From Nostocales cyanobacterium (GTDB lineage: Bacteria > Cyanobacteriota > Cyanobacteriia > Cyanobacteriales > Nostocaceae), in the NCBI GenBank assembly GCA_004292695.1, contig RDXV01000016.1:19067-83066 (forward strand): a stretch of DNA of 64,000 nucleotides, written 5' to 3'. The notes under the pieces were generated by a model that worked only from the letters and a program-made list of their open reading frames with translations, had not been told where the DNA came from and ran no database searches. Positions within the stretch are counted from its first letter, which is position 1; every line of letters starts with the position of its first letter. Of the stretch, positions 53,214 to 62,468 are shown in pieces. Both the position numbers and the translations under genes were made by a program.

Positions 53214-56200
53214 CTACTTATGAACAGAACCGTCTAACTCAGGGGTGACAATAAAAGTCAAAACCGTTTCATCTATACCTTTGAGTTCTAAAGGACTACC
53301 TTTAGTAATTTCCTCTTCTTGCAAATAATCAGCCACCGCAGCAGATACTAAAATAGTACCAGGAATAGCAGCAGCTTGTAACCGAGCAGCAATATTCACA
53401 CTCGGACCAATAGCTGTATAATCTGCACATTCTGAACTACCAAACATTCCCACCACTGCTGTACCTTGATGGATACCACAGCGGAATTGTACACCTTTGC
53501 GTCCATCAGTTTCAAATATTCCTTGTTCTGACCATCGCCGATTCAAGTTAATTAAGGCGCGTTGCATTCCTCTAGCAGTGTTAATAGCACGGCGTACTTG
53601 TTCATTAGGGGTGAGTTCTTCTGGCGCTCCGTATAAAGCTAAAATAGCATCACCCATAAATTTATCTACAGTACCACCGTTAGCGAATACTACCTTGCTC
53701 ATGCTTTCTAGGTATTCATTGAGAATTTCTGCCACTTTCCGGGATCTCAAGGTGTTGGAAAGTTGAGTAAAACCAACAATATCACTAAATAAAACTGTAA
53801 CTAGGCGAGGTTCTGGGCGTAAATCCAAGGATAAAGAACCAGCAGCGGCTTTTTTAACCAATGCTGAGGGTAAAAAGCGTTTGAGGACTGATTCCGTTAA
53901 GTAGGTATTTAATTCTAATACTCGTTTTTCATTTTCTTTGAGTGCTAACAGGTTTCTCACTTCTGCGAGTAGTTCTCGATCATTAAATGGTTTTGCTAAA
54001 TAAGCATCAGCACCATATTCTGTACCTTCAATACGGGTTTCTTCATCAGCTTTTGCGGTTAACAGAATTATTGGTGTACCTCGCATCATTTCATCACTGC
54101 GGATCATCTGAATCATTTCTAATCCTGTGAGTATGGGCATCATCAGATCAGTGATAATCAGACTGGGGAAAATTTCCCTTGCTAGGTTATATCCTTCATA
54201 ACCGTTTCTGGCGGTGGCTACTTGATAGGTACTTTGACGGAGAATTTCCGCGACATAGGAACGCATATCTGGGTTATCATCCACCACTAAGATTAGCTGT
54301 TCGCTGGGTAAGGAAGTTCGAGCTTCTCCAAAGGAATCTATAGTGGGAGGGCGCTGTAATGGTTCTGTAATTACGAATTCTGGCTCTAAATCTGCGGATT
54401 CTAGTTGTTCTAAGTCTGCTAGTTCTACATTTGCTCGGTTGAGATTTAATTCTACGGGTATATCTGTGACTTGCTCTGGTGGTAGATGTTGTGAACCTGT
54501 TAACAACCGAACACTAAATTGAGTTCCTTGACGATAGACAGATTGAACAGTTACTTCTCCACCGTGAAGTTCTACTAATTCTTTAACGAGGGATAAACCC
54601 AAACCACTACCTTCATAACTACGATTTTCCGATCCTTCTGCTTGTCGGAATCTTTCAAATAGGTGAGGTATTTGTTCGGGAAGTATACCGATCCCTGTAT
54701 CTTCAACTTGTAAAATGCAAGCGTCACCGTCGTTATATAGTCTGACGGTGATTCTACCCCCGTCGGGAGTAAATTTCATGGCGTTTGACAATAGGTTATA
54801 TAGTACCTTGTCAAATTTTTCCATGTCTAAGTAAACTGTGGGACAATCAAATAAATCTGTTACTATTTTGAGTCCTTTTTTTTCGCCATACATACGGAAC
54901 GACTCGACGATTTGAGTCACAAATTCTACGAGATTGCAAGGGTGAAAACTCGGCTGCATTCTCTTAGCATCTAGGCGCTGTAAGTCGAGTAGTTGATTGA
55001 CTAAACGCAGTAGTCGGCGGGAGTTACGCAGAGCGATGACACATTGCTCATGAGATAACCCTTCACCAACGTTGACGGCAGATTCTAACGGACCTTGAAT
55101 TAAGGTGATGGGGGTTCTAAATTCATGGGAAATGTTTTGGAAAAATTCCGTTTTTTGCCTATCTAACAGTAGTAGTTGTTCTGCTTGTTCACGGGTGGTT
55201 TGATATAACCTAGATTGTTGAACGGCGATCGCCGCTTGAGCAGCTACGGATTTGGCCAGTTCAATTTCTGAAGGCAACCACTTACGAATTTTGTCACCTT
55301 CTCTCAGGGTGATACTACCAATACATTTACCGTCGCTGAGGAGAGGTACAACCATGAGTGATCGCGGTCGCATTTTTAGCGGTAAATCAAAGGCTTGTAC
55401 ATCTGTGGGCGAATGGGTAATATCAGTAATTACTACGGGTTCTTGTGTTCTTAAAATTTCTTGGAGAATGGGGTTTTTCTGAATAGGTGATTGGGATTTG
55501 GATAGGTTTTGAGTGACAGATTGCCGACTTCGCTGGAAATTAAGTTCCTGAAAATTACTGATATTTTTAGAACTATCGTATAAACCCACACATCTTACAT
55601 ATTCATCATCTTCTGTCCATAAAGACAATACACAACCATCTACTTGTAGTGCTTCTCCGAGTTTTTGGGTGATGGCTGCAAATATATCTTGGGGATTAAG
55701 ACTGGAGCGAATTTCACTGGTAATAGTATTAATTAATGCCTCACGCTTTGCTAAGGCTTCTACCTCTTGATAAGCATAAGCCTGTGATAATGCCAAAGCC
55801 GCTTGATCAGCAACAATTGACACAAGTTGTACTTCTTCATCTTCCCAAATTCGTGATTGAACACACTGATGCAGAGCCAATACAGCCCTAACTTCTTGTT
55901 GACAAATTAGCGGTACAACCAAGCTAGATAAAATATTAGCATTTTTAAATGCTGTAGCCCTTTCTGTATGATTTTGAATAAAATCACTCTCAGTCACGTC
56001 TTGAATAACTTGGACTTCACTGGTTTCCCAAACTGTATGGGCTAAAAGAGTGAGTGGAGTAATAGATTTTCTGTCTTCATGAACGACCGCTTGTGGATAT
56101 TGATTAAGGGATAAATTTTCTGATATCTGAATTATTTCTGCCTGTGATTTTTGATATATAAAACCTTCATTTGCTAATTCATTATCTTGAAAGGGGCGTA

Positions 56201-56747
56201 ATAAACAAACATCCACTTCCAACATATGCCCCACTGTATCTACAATGGTTTGCAGAATTTGCCTATAGTCCAAGGCACTACGAATTGTGTTAGTGACAGT
56301 ATTGAGTAGGGACTCTCTGCGTAAAGTCCTTGTTAATTCGCGGGTTCTGGCTTTGAGGACATTATGGGTATCCAAAGCTTGGCGGACAACTGCTTTGAGT
56401 TCTTCGGCTTCCCAAGGTTTGGTGACATATTTAAACACCTTCCCAGAGTTAATTGCCTCCACCAAATCTTCAACATCGGTGTAGCCAGTGAGAATAATCC
56501 GAATAATATCTGGGTATTGAGTGGCTGTCAGACTCAAAAATTCTGTACCACTCATCATTGGCATTCGTTGATCGGAGATAATGACAGCAATATCTCCCTC
56601 TTGTGCCAATAGCTCTAAAGCCGCAGGACCTGAGTTCGCCCGCAGCACTTGATATTCACGATAGAAACTACGATAGAGTAGGTCTAGGTTGTCCGGTTCA
56701 TCATCAACAACCAAGATTTTTGGTTTACTGTTTGTTTGTGATGTCAT
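53214..56747 (-). CDS. cyaC: CyaC-like hybrid adenylate cyclase with receiver, GAF and histidine kinase domains
   Basis: About 1177 residues from the ATG at 56747, which has AGGGAAG about 8 bp upstream; the frame is open 37 codons further (GTG at 56858). Domains in order: receiver (KILVVDDEPDNLDLLYRSFY, VIISDQRMPMMSG), two GAF domains, HisKA (FFQNISHEFRTPITLIQGPL), ATPase (NLLSNAMKFTPDGGRI, GSGLGLSLVKEL), second receiver (LILVVDDNPDMRSY, LIITDLMMPIL), and class III cyclase (TVLFSDIVGFTQLSNTLRSR, VDKFMGDAILALYG, DYTAIGPSVNIAARL). The Lys and Thr in the last two motifs point to ATP as substrate. The layout matches CyaC of Anabaena and Spirulina, where phosphorelay to the second receiver controls cAMP synthesis. 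Confidence 0.9.
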   Translation of the reverse strand: MTSQTNSKPKILVVDDEPDNLDLLYRSFYREYQVLRANSGPAALELLAQEGDIAVIISDQRMPMMSGTEFLSLTATQYPDIIRIILTGYTDVEDLVEAINSGKVFKYVTKPWEAEELKAVVRQALDTHNVLKARTRELTRTLRRESLLNTVTNTIRSALDYRQILQTIVDTVGHMLEVDVCLLRPFQDNELANEGFIYQKSQAEIIQISENLSLNQYPQAVVHEDRKSITPLTLLAHTVWETSEVQVIQDVTESDFIQNHTERATAFKNANILSSLVVPLICQQEVRAVLALHQCVQSRIWEDEEVQLVSIVADQAALALSQAYAYQEVEALAKREALINTITSEIRSSLNPQDIFAAITQKLGEALQVDGCVLSLWTEDDEYVRCVGLYDSSKNISNFQELNFQRSRQSVTQNLSKSQSPIQKNPILQEILRTQEPVVITDITHSPTDVQAFDLPLKMRPRSLMVVPLLSDGKCIGSITLREGDKIRKWLPSEIELAKSVAAQAAIAVQQSRLYQTTREQAEQLLLLDRQKTEFFQNISHEFRTPITLIQGPLESAVNVGEGLSHEQCVIALRNSRRLLRLVNQLLDLQRLDAKRMQPSFHPCNLVEFVTQIVESFRMYGEKKGLKIVTDLFDCPTVYLDMEKFDKVLYNLLSNAMKFTPDGGRITVRLYNDGDACILQVEDTGIGILPEQIPHLFERFRQAEGSENRSYEGSGLGLSLVKELVELHGGEVTVQSVYRQGTQFSVRLLTGSQHLPPEQVTDIPVELNLNRANVELADLEQLESADLEPEFVITEPLQRPPTIDSFGEARTSLPSEQLILVVDDNPDMRSYVAEILRQSTYQVATARNGYEGYNLAREIFPSLIITDLMMPILTGLEMIQMIRSDEMMRGTPIILLTAKADEETRIEGTEYGADAYLAKPFNDRELLAEVRNLLALKENEKRVLELNTYLTESVLKRFLPSALVKKAAAGSLSLDLRPEPRLVTVLFSDIVGFTQLSNTLRSRKVAEILNEYLESMSKVVFANGGTVDKFMGDAILALYGAPEELTPNEQVRRAINTARGMQRALINLNRRWSEQGIFETDGRKGVQFRCGIHQGTAVVGMFGSSECADYTAIGPSVNIAARLQAAAIPGTILVSAAVADYLQEEEITKGSPLELKGIDETVLTFIVTPELDGSVHK

Positions 56748-57393
56748 GCACCGCTTCCCTGCTGCAACGGCAGTCTGATAAGGAATAGTCTGCTCAGGTA
56801 ATAACATTTCTGAATCATGCAGGTTTCTAACATTTCGACCAATAAACTGCTGGGCCACATGACGGCTATGAATGTAAGGTGTGGAATCAAGGTAATGAAA
56901 AGCAATTAATAATTACTGCAAAAACTATTTAACGTTTTCCTGTAACTGTTGAATTGAATTGCTATGGTGACGATTGATGATGCTCTTTTCTATTCACAAT
57001 ATGAAAATTTTCTCACCCCCTTGGATATGCTGTTATTGCTACATCAGGTTTTTGGTTGTGGATGAGAAATAACGAGTTGTTATATCTTGTTTTTCCCATT
57101 ACAGCCGTAATACTAACATTTGTAGGTCAATTTTCTGAATAGTAGTTATGCTATAGTCATGAATATTACACAAAATTTTAGCTTTTATAGACAAAGTATA
57201 CTATCAAACCAGTATACATCGCCAATTCCATGATCATAACTAAAAGATTGCCCAGTATGGAACTGTTTAATCACTTATTCAAGCCCATCTGTGTTGCTAC
57301 CTGACATTTTATTGTAAAAGTATAATAAAATTTACATCTAGATGTATCCGCATATTACAATATTATTGAGATTTTACACCTATTAGAGTAGCT
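56748..57393. other. Long intergenic region upstream of cyaC
   Basis: 646 bp, AT-rich, between divergent genes. The first 111 bp are an open extension of the cyaC frame. I see no RNA gene or clear repeat in the rest. Confidence 0.55.
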
Positions 57394-58023
57394 TTGAAAT
57401 CCTGGTTTTTTCGTCCACATCATCCACCATTAAGCAAAAATGTCAGCATTCCCGATTCTTGCCAATTTCAAATACGGGCGGCTACATCTGCTGATTTGCC
57501 TGGGATCGCGCAAATAATTGCGGAAAGTTTTCATTCTCAAACAGGTTTGTGGGGATGGGTTTTCCCTTTACTTCGTTTGGGTATTTATGAAGACATGAGA
57601 TATCGTTTCTCTTCCATGACATCCCATCATGTTTGCTTAGTAGCTTGTGATGTCAGTGATTCTGGTAATCATCAAATCCTGGGAACTATAGAAATCAGTG
57701 TACGTTTGAGTGATAGTTGGGTAAATGTTCGTCAGAGTTTCCCCTATTTATCTAACTTAGCTGTTCACCCTCAATACCGTAGACAAGGTTTAGCATCTAG
57801 TTTATTGACAAGATGTGAACAAGTATGTCGGGACTGGGGGTTTGAAGACTTATATCTTCATGTTTTAGAAAATAACGATCAAGCTAGACAGCTGTATTTC
57901 AAGATGGGTTATCAGGAAGAAAGAGTAGAATCAAGTTGGGATAGATTTATTTTCCTGAACTCAAGACAAATATTCTTACATAAACATATTAGTAAATACC
58001 CTCATGTAACAGAAGATAGATAA
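57394..58023 (+). CDS. GNAT family N-acetyltransferase
   Basis: 209 residues. QIRAATSADLPGIAQIIAES begins the GNAT fold. The acetyl-CoA loop is LAVHPQYRRQGLASSLLTRC, and LYLHVLENNDQARQLYFKMG closes it. Substrate unknown. The start is TTG at 57394, since no ATG occurs before residue 60 or so. The first 25 residues (RPHHPPLSKN) lie outside the domain. Confidence 0.88.
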   Translation: MKSWFFRPHHPPLSKNVSIPDSCQFQIRAATSADLPGIAQIIAESFHSQTGLWGWVFPLLRLGIYEDMRYRFSSMTSHHVCLVACDVSDSGNHQILGTIEISVRLSDSWVNVRQSFPYLSNLAVHPQYRRQGLASSLLTRCEQVCRDWGFEDLYLHVLENNDQARQLYFKMGYQEERVESSWDRFIFLNSRQIFLHKHISKYPHVTEDR

Positions 58024-58366
58024 GATTAGCTTGTCAATGATATCCGCCTATTGCCAAACTTTCTGATTTGGTGGTATTTTCCTGTGACTGTGAGACTCGT
58101 TCCTGAAAACTTTACAAAAAATTTAAATAATATACTTAAAATTGGCAGACAAAGTGGTTCTGATACCATAGAATACTATTATTAATTTTGTAACAATACT
58201 TTTCGTAACAATATTTTGATAGTCACCTATTGAGTTTGATGTAAGGCTCTCAAGCAATTCTGGAACATTGAAAACGTCGGCCAAAATTATCTCCTTGAAT
58301 TTTCGCGGCTGGTCAGTCTATTTTTTCCAGTGCATAATTCTAACTGTACTCAAAGTATAAAACAAT
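58024..58366. other. Intergenic region
   Basis: 343 bp between two genes on the plus strand. AT-rich, no repeats or RNA gene recognised; promoter for the following gene is likely here. Confidence 0.5.
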
Positions 58367-58924
58367 ATGGATAGCGAACAACGCCGATGCTATCAAACTG
58401 CTATAGTATCAACTTATTGCCCTGAAACAAGTTCCCTGAACAAACCTACCATGCGAGATGGATCTCAACAATCGCATAGGACAGATATTCTAGCATCCTT
58501 ACATAGCGGAAAATGTCTAATAGTCAATAGCCGCAGGCGAAATGGTTTATTGTTATTCAAACAATACCATGCCGAATTTGCAGGGCCTGGGGCAATTGTG
58601 GGCGGTGATTATGATCGGGATTGCAAATCTGTCATTCCTCTTGGTAATTTGTCTTTATTAGATCCTGACTCCCATGAGGATTGTCAAAAAGCCTACCTGA
58701 TCAGAAGACAGTGGGTTCGTCTAATTAAACAAATTACTGAAAATTCTGTTCCTGTTCAAAGAGTCCAAAAAATTCTGGAACAGTTTGAACAGTATTTTCC
58801 CGCAGAAGTAATCGCTGCTTTGCCAGATGACGCATTTGCTATGTTGGTGGGTGTGTTACCCCAAACGGTGGCAATGGTAAGACGCTTAGGTGGTGATTTG
58901 GAGGATTACTTTGATGATGAATGA
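58367..58924 (+). CDS. Uncharacterised conserved-looking protein
   Basis: 185 residues, not recognised. The N-terminal 55 residues are polar and probably disordered. From about residue 50 (CLIVNSRRRNGLLLFKQYHA) the protein looks folded. FAGPGAIVGGDYDRDCKSVI has several small residues, and the C-terminal helices (VQRVQKILEQFEQYFPAEVI, DDAFAMLVGVLPQTVAMVRR) are regular, ending in an acidic tail. No membrane segment. Normal base use compared with neighbours suggests a resident gene. Confidence 0.7.
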   Translation: MDSEQRRCYQTAIVSTYCPETSSLNKPTMRDGSQQSHRTDILASLHSGKCLIVNSRRRNGLLLFKQYHAEFAGPGAIVGGDYDRDCKSVIPLGNLSLLDPDSHEDCQKAYLIRRQWVRLIKQITENSVPVQRVQKILEQFEQYFPAEVIAALPDDAFAMLVGVLPQTVAMVRRLGGDLEDYFDDE

Positions 58925-58938
58925 TGAATAATCATTGG

Positions 58939-60081
58939 TTATGCTTGTTGAATGGCGTTTTGTATTCTTTCCAAAGTACGGGCATTTTCTTCGGGTGTAC
59001 CCACTGTGATTCTTAGTGCTTGTGGTAGTAGTCTAATTAAAGTTCCTTGATGTCTCAGCGTTTGGTTGAGATTTTTTAGTTTTGTCTGTGCTGATTCTTC
59101 TGTATTTGACTTGAGTCGTAGGTAAATAAAGTTAGTGTCGCTGTTTGTAATTTCTAATTCTGAATTGCTGGATAATTCAGTAATCATTTTTTGCCTTTCT
59201 CTGATAGTTTCCGAGATAGAACTTAGCAAAACATGACGATTTTCTAAAGCAACGATGGCTGATGTCAAGGAAAAACTGGGTAAGTTGTAAGGAAGACGCA
59301 CTTTTTCTAAGATGGCGATCGCGTCGGGATGGGCAATACAATAACCTACTCGCATGGCTGCTAATCTAAAAGCTTTGGAAAAAGTCCTTAACACTATCCA
59401 GTTAGGATGCTGTGATAATTCTCCTACTAACGTTGTTTGACTAAATTCAAAATACGCCTCATCAATTACTACCAAAATTTCCCCTGGGAGACTTTTTAAC
59501 CACTCTATTTCTGCTGTTGTTAAACAGTTTGCTGTGGGGGAATTGGGATGTACAACAAAAACTACTCTAATTGGGGGATTTTGAGTATTATTAATTGCTG
59601 TTTGCGCGGCTTTTAAATCTATTTCAAAGTTACTTTCATTTCTACCTACACTCACCACAGGAATACCTAAAGTTTGTGCCAAAATCCCATACATAGAAAA
59701 GGTGGGATTAGCCACTAAAATTGAACCTTCTCCCTTCAAGCAAGTGGCAATTAATAAAGAACGAATTAATTCGTCTGAACCATTACCCACAGAGATATTA
59801 ATATCAGTAATGGGAGAATTAACTAGGTTGGCTGATTCATTGACATACTCAGCAATTGCTTCTTTGAGTTGCTGATGTCCACCATCAGGATAACGATTAC
59901 TTTCTATGATTTCTTGGAAATTATTAGCTAATTTTTCTTTGATATCTATTGGTAAATCATAGGGACTTTCGTTAGTATCTAGTCTGTCATATTTAATGTT
60001 TACTGGTTCGGCTGTATCACTACCAGGATGAGGTTTGTAAGCTGTAAGTTGAGCTAAATCAGAGCGAATAAAGGAAAGCAT
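58939..60081 (-). CDS. hisC: Histidinol-phosphate aminotransferase
   Basis: PLP aminotransferase (class I/II) of histidine synthesis, 380 residues from the ATG at 60081; a TTG lies 11 codons upstream. [14 protein letters not shown] is the HisC start motif. [15 protein letters not shown] forms the PLP phosphate contact. [21 protein letters not shown] and the PLP lysine in [17 protein letters not shown] follow, with [13 protein letters not shown] near the end. Stands alone, not in a his operon. Confidence 0.93.
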   Translation of the reverse strand: MLSFIRSDLAQLTAYKPHPGSDTAEPVNIKYDRLDTNESPYDLPIDIKEKLANNFQEIIESNRYPDGGHQQLKEAIAEYVNESANLVNSPITDINISVGNGSDELIRSLLIATCLKGEGSILVANPTFSMYGILAQTLGIPVVSVGRNESNFEIDLKAAQTAINNTQNPPIRVVFVVHPNSPTANCLTTAEIEWLKSLPGEILVVIDEAYFEFSQTTLVGELSQHPNWIVLRTFSKAFRLAAMRVGYCIAHPDAIAILEKVRLPYNLPSFSLTSAIVALENRHVLLSSISETIRERQKMITELSSNSELEITNSDTNFIYLRLKSNTEESAQTKLKNLNQTLRHQGTLIRLLPQALRITVGTPEENARTLERIQNAIQQA

Positions 60082-60111
60082 TATTTTTGAATAGGTAGTA
60101 GGTGTAACGAC

Positions 60112-60155
60112 CAATAACTAATAACTAATAACTAATAACTAATAACTAATAACTA
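60112..60155. repeat. Short tandem repeat (AATAACT)
   Basis: About six 7-bp units between hisC and the upstream esterase gene, both on the minus strand. Confidence 0.9.
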
Positions 60156-60787
60156 ATTGATAAGAAGGAGTAAATAGCTTGCCAAATGTCATCAATAACA
60201 TTGTTTAAGGCATGATCGCTATCTAATTCTATTAATTTTACCCAAGGACGCGATCGCGCGAAATCTCTACTAGATTGAATAGGAATTACTTCATCTTCTT
60301 TACCGTGCAGAATTAAAGTAGGTATAGGACGCTGCAATAAATGTTCTTGATATTGACGAGCATCAGTTATAAAATTATAACTTAACGGTAGTTCTTTCTT
60401 TTCACCGTAGTGATATATAGATAAATATTTTTCTTGTTGCCATTGTTGTATTTTATCTGTTCCTAACTGTGACAACCAGTGAGATAAAAACCCAAAAGCA
60501 GGTGCGAGTAATATTAAACGTTCTACTTGTAAATACTTTTCTCCTAAATAAGCAGATGTCAAACCCCCTAAACTAGAACCAATCAAAGTTATAGGGGTAG
60601 AAGAATCAGGAAATTCACCAACAACTTGATTAATCTGACGGGTAATTGTCAAATGGGAAAAATCACCTGCATTTAAGTCAGGGACTTTCAAGTTAATTTG
60701 CATCTGTTCAAAGCGATAACTGATATTTTCCGCTTTGTATGATTTGGGACTAGATGCGAAGCCATGAAGATAAATAAATGAATTCAA
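60146..60787 (-). CDS. YqiA-like esterase (alpha/beta hydrolase)
   Basis: 213 residues. FIYLHGFASSPKSYKA opens the fold (oxyanion region). The nucleophile Ser is in LIGSSLGGLTSAYLGEK. The Asp is in LILHGKEDEVIPI and the His in LDSDHALNN. The full triad and the small size match the YqiA/YcfP family of esterases. Cytoplasmic. Its 3' end reads into a tandem repeat (the terminal SFLSISY is near the repeat edge). Confidence 0.88.
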   Translation of the reverse strand: MNSFIYLHGFASSPKSYKAENISYRFEQMQINLKVPDLNAGDFSHLTITRQINQVVGEFPDSSTPITLIGSSLGGLTSAYLGEKYLQVERLILLAPAFGFLSHWLSQLGTDKIQQWQQEKYLSIYHYGEKKELPLSYNFITDARQYQEHLLQRPIPTLILHGKEDEVIPIQSSRDFARSRPWVKLIELDSDHALNNVIDDIWQAIYSFLSISY

Positions 60788-60900
60788 AATAACAGAAGTT
60801 GTTTAAGTATATATCTGAAAATCTCCGGGTTTTTAGCCCAGAGACTAACAGAAATTTATTCTACGCTTAACTTGCGATCACTTTCAAAGTTTTTTCTAGG

Positions 60901-62226
60901 TTAAAGGGTATTACCTTGACCTTGACCTTGATTACCTTGACCGGGATTAGGATTACCTTGACCTTGATTACCTTGACCGGGGTTAGGATTACCTTGACCT
61001 TGATTACCTTGACCGGGGTTAGGATTACCTTGACCTTGATTACCTTGACCGGGGTTAGGATTACATTGACCTTGATTACCTTGACCGGGGTTAGGATTAC
61101 CTTGACCTTGATTACCTTGACCGGGATTAGGATTACCTTGACCTTGATTACCTGGATTACCCTGGTTTCCTGGATTACCTTGATTTCCTTGGTTTCCTGG
61201 ATTACCTTGACTTTGACCGGGATTACCACGCTGTCTTTGATTTTCGCGGATTACGTCCCCAGTCCTAATTAAAACATCTACAGGTCGGCCAATGTTACCA
61301 GCTTCACGAACATTGATGGCTCTCTGAGAACGTCCAAAATCCCTATTACTATTGTTAGAGTTGTCTTTGGCGTTGTTGGTGGAATTAGCGTTACTTCTGG
61401 AATTGGAGTTATTTCTACCTTCACTGCTGGAGTTGGAGTTATTGTTAGAAGAGTTAGCAGAAGCTTTTGAATTGGAAGTTAAGAAAGATGGATTTTCTAT
61501 GATCCTGTCACCAATAATCGGTACTTGTTGTTGCACAGCCTCCACAGTTTCCGCTTGTACACTTGCAAGGGATGGATCTGATGTAGGTATAGGACTTTGC
61601 TTGTTCAAGTTGAAACCCTTAACCAAGCTACTTTCTTGATAAAAAGTTCTCAGGTCAAAATCATACAATCCTTGAAATTTACCTTCAACAACTACCATTA
61701 ACTGCCCTGCTTTCAGAGTTAGTTGTTGGGAATCATCTTCATTGCTAACTTGGATACCACTGTTAGTAAGCGCACCTATAACTGTAGTATTTGATTCAGG
61801 GTTATGTTGAACAAATAATGCTGATCCACGAATTGCGGCCGCTGCATTGGGTGTTTTGATGTTTGTTTGCCCTCTACCAGGGGGAATAAGCAATAAAACT
61901 GTTCCGTTGGAAAGCGTAAAATTACGGGTTTGGGGCAAAAATTGAAAAACTGCTTGCTCTCCTACCCTAGCAACAGAACCATCATTAAAGCGTAAGTCTG
62001 CCAGGGAAGAACGCCCAGTAGATATACCGTCTCCAGGTGTAATAGTTTGTGATTTACGAGCTGGTATAACTTGAGCGTTATTTTTAGGAATGTATTGAAC
62101 GATGTTACGTATTTCCTGTATTTCTGCCTTGCTTAGTGGGGTAACGGCATTAGCTTTAGTGGCAATTGGTAATATTGTAACTACGCATAAGCTCAAGGCA
62201 AAAGGTTGTAAAAATTTATTCAACAT
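60901..62226 (-). CDS. Exported FecR-domain protein with collagen-like repeat tail
   Basis: 441 residues. A signal peptide (FLQPFALSLCVVTILPIATK, cut near ANA) is followed by a FecR-like beta domain (about residues 55-190: DGISTGRSSLADLRFNDGSV, IKTPNAAAAIRGSALFV, LTLKAGQLMVVVEG). A Ser/Asn-rich spacer follows (NSSNNNSNSSSEGRNNSNSR). The tail is Gly/Asn/Pro/Gln-rich: several GNPGNQ units, then six copies of the 12-residue GQGNPNPGQGNQ, one with Cys. It is secreted or surface-bound. The tail could form collagen-like or gel-like structures (inference). Confidence 0.85.
   Translation of the reverse strand: MLNKFLQPFALSLCVVTILPIATKANAVTPLSKAEIQEIRNIVQYIPKNNAQVIPARKSQTITPGDGISTGRSSLADLRFNDGSVARVGEQAVFQFLPQTRNFTLSNGTVLLLIPPGRGQTNIKTPNAAAAIRGSALFVQHNPESNTTVIGALTNSGIQVSNEDDSQQLTLKAGQLMVVVEGKFQGLYDFDLRTFYQESSLVKGFNLNKQSPIPTSDPSLASVQAETVEAVQQQVPIIGDRIIENPSFLTSNSKASANSSNNNSNSSSEGRNNSNSRSNANSTNNAKDNSNNSNRDFGRSQRAINVREAGNIGRPVDVLIRTGDVIRENQRQRGNPGQSQGNPGNQGNQGNPGNQGNPGNQGQGNPNPGQGNQGQGNPNPGQGNQGQCNPNPGQGNQGQGNPNPGQGNQGQGNPNPGQGNQGQGNPNPGQGNQGQGQGNTL
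60913..61200. repeat. 36-bp coding tandem repeat in the FecR-protein gene
   Basis: About six 36-bp units (on the plus strand beginning ATTACCTTGACCTTGATTAC), followed by shorter related GGATTACC units. Because the repeat lacks stops, other frames on both strands are open too and give false reading frames. Confidence 0.92.
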
Positions 62227-62306
62227 GGCTATTTACTTCCTTGAATGCAACTGTCAATATTTTGTAATAATTAAGTTAAGTTTTTTGTAATACATTCTGT
62301 TTTTTA

Positions 62307-62327
62307 CCTACCTATAATTATGGTAGG
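62307..62327. promoter_or_regulatory. Inverted repeat upstream of the FecR-protein gene
   Basis: CCTACC and GGTAGG separated by 9 bp of AT, in the gap between divergent genes. It may be an operator; weak evidence. Confidence 0.4.
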
Positions 62328-62468
62328 CTCACCTACAGATTTAATATATAGTCAGACATACTGATTTTTTTAGAAATTATCCGTGATGAGCGTAGAAGTT
62401 AGTATGAACTTTGTATAAAATTAGATTAATTCCCAAATTTTTTATCCCCAATATCTAACTTTTTCTCA

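Noticed and set aside
60913..61200. Regular 36-bp repeats as a CRISPR array
   Set aside because: The units are directly adjacent with no unique spacers and keep one coding frame.
60867..61272. Open frames of about 120 codons on both strands across the 36-bp repeat
   Set aside because: They are read-throughs of a stop-free tandem repeat inside the FecR-protein gene; their products are simple repeats with no start signals.
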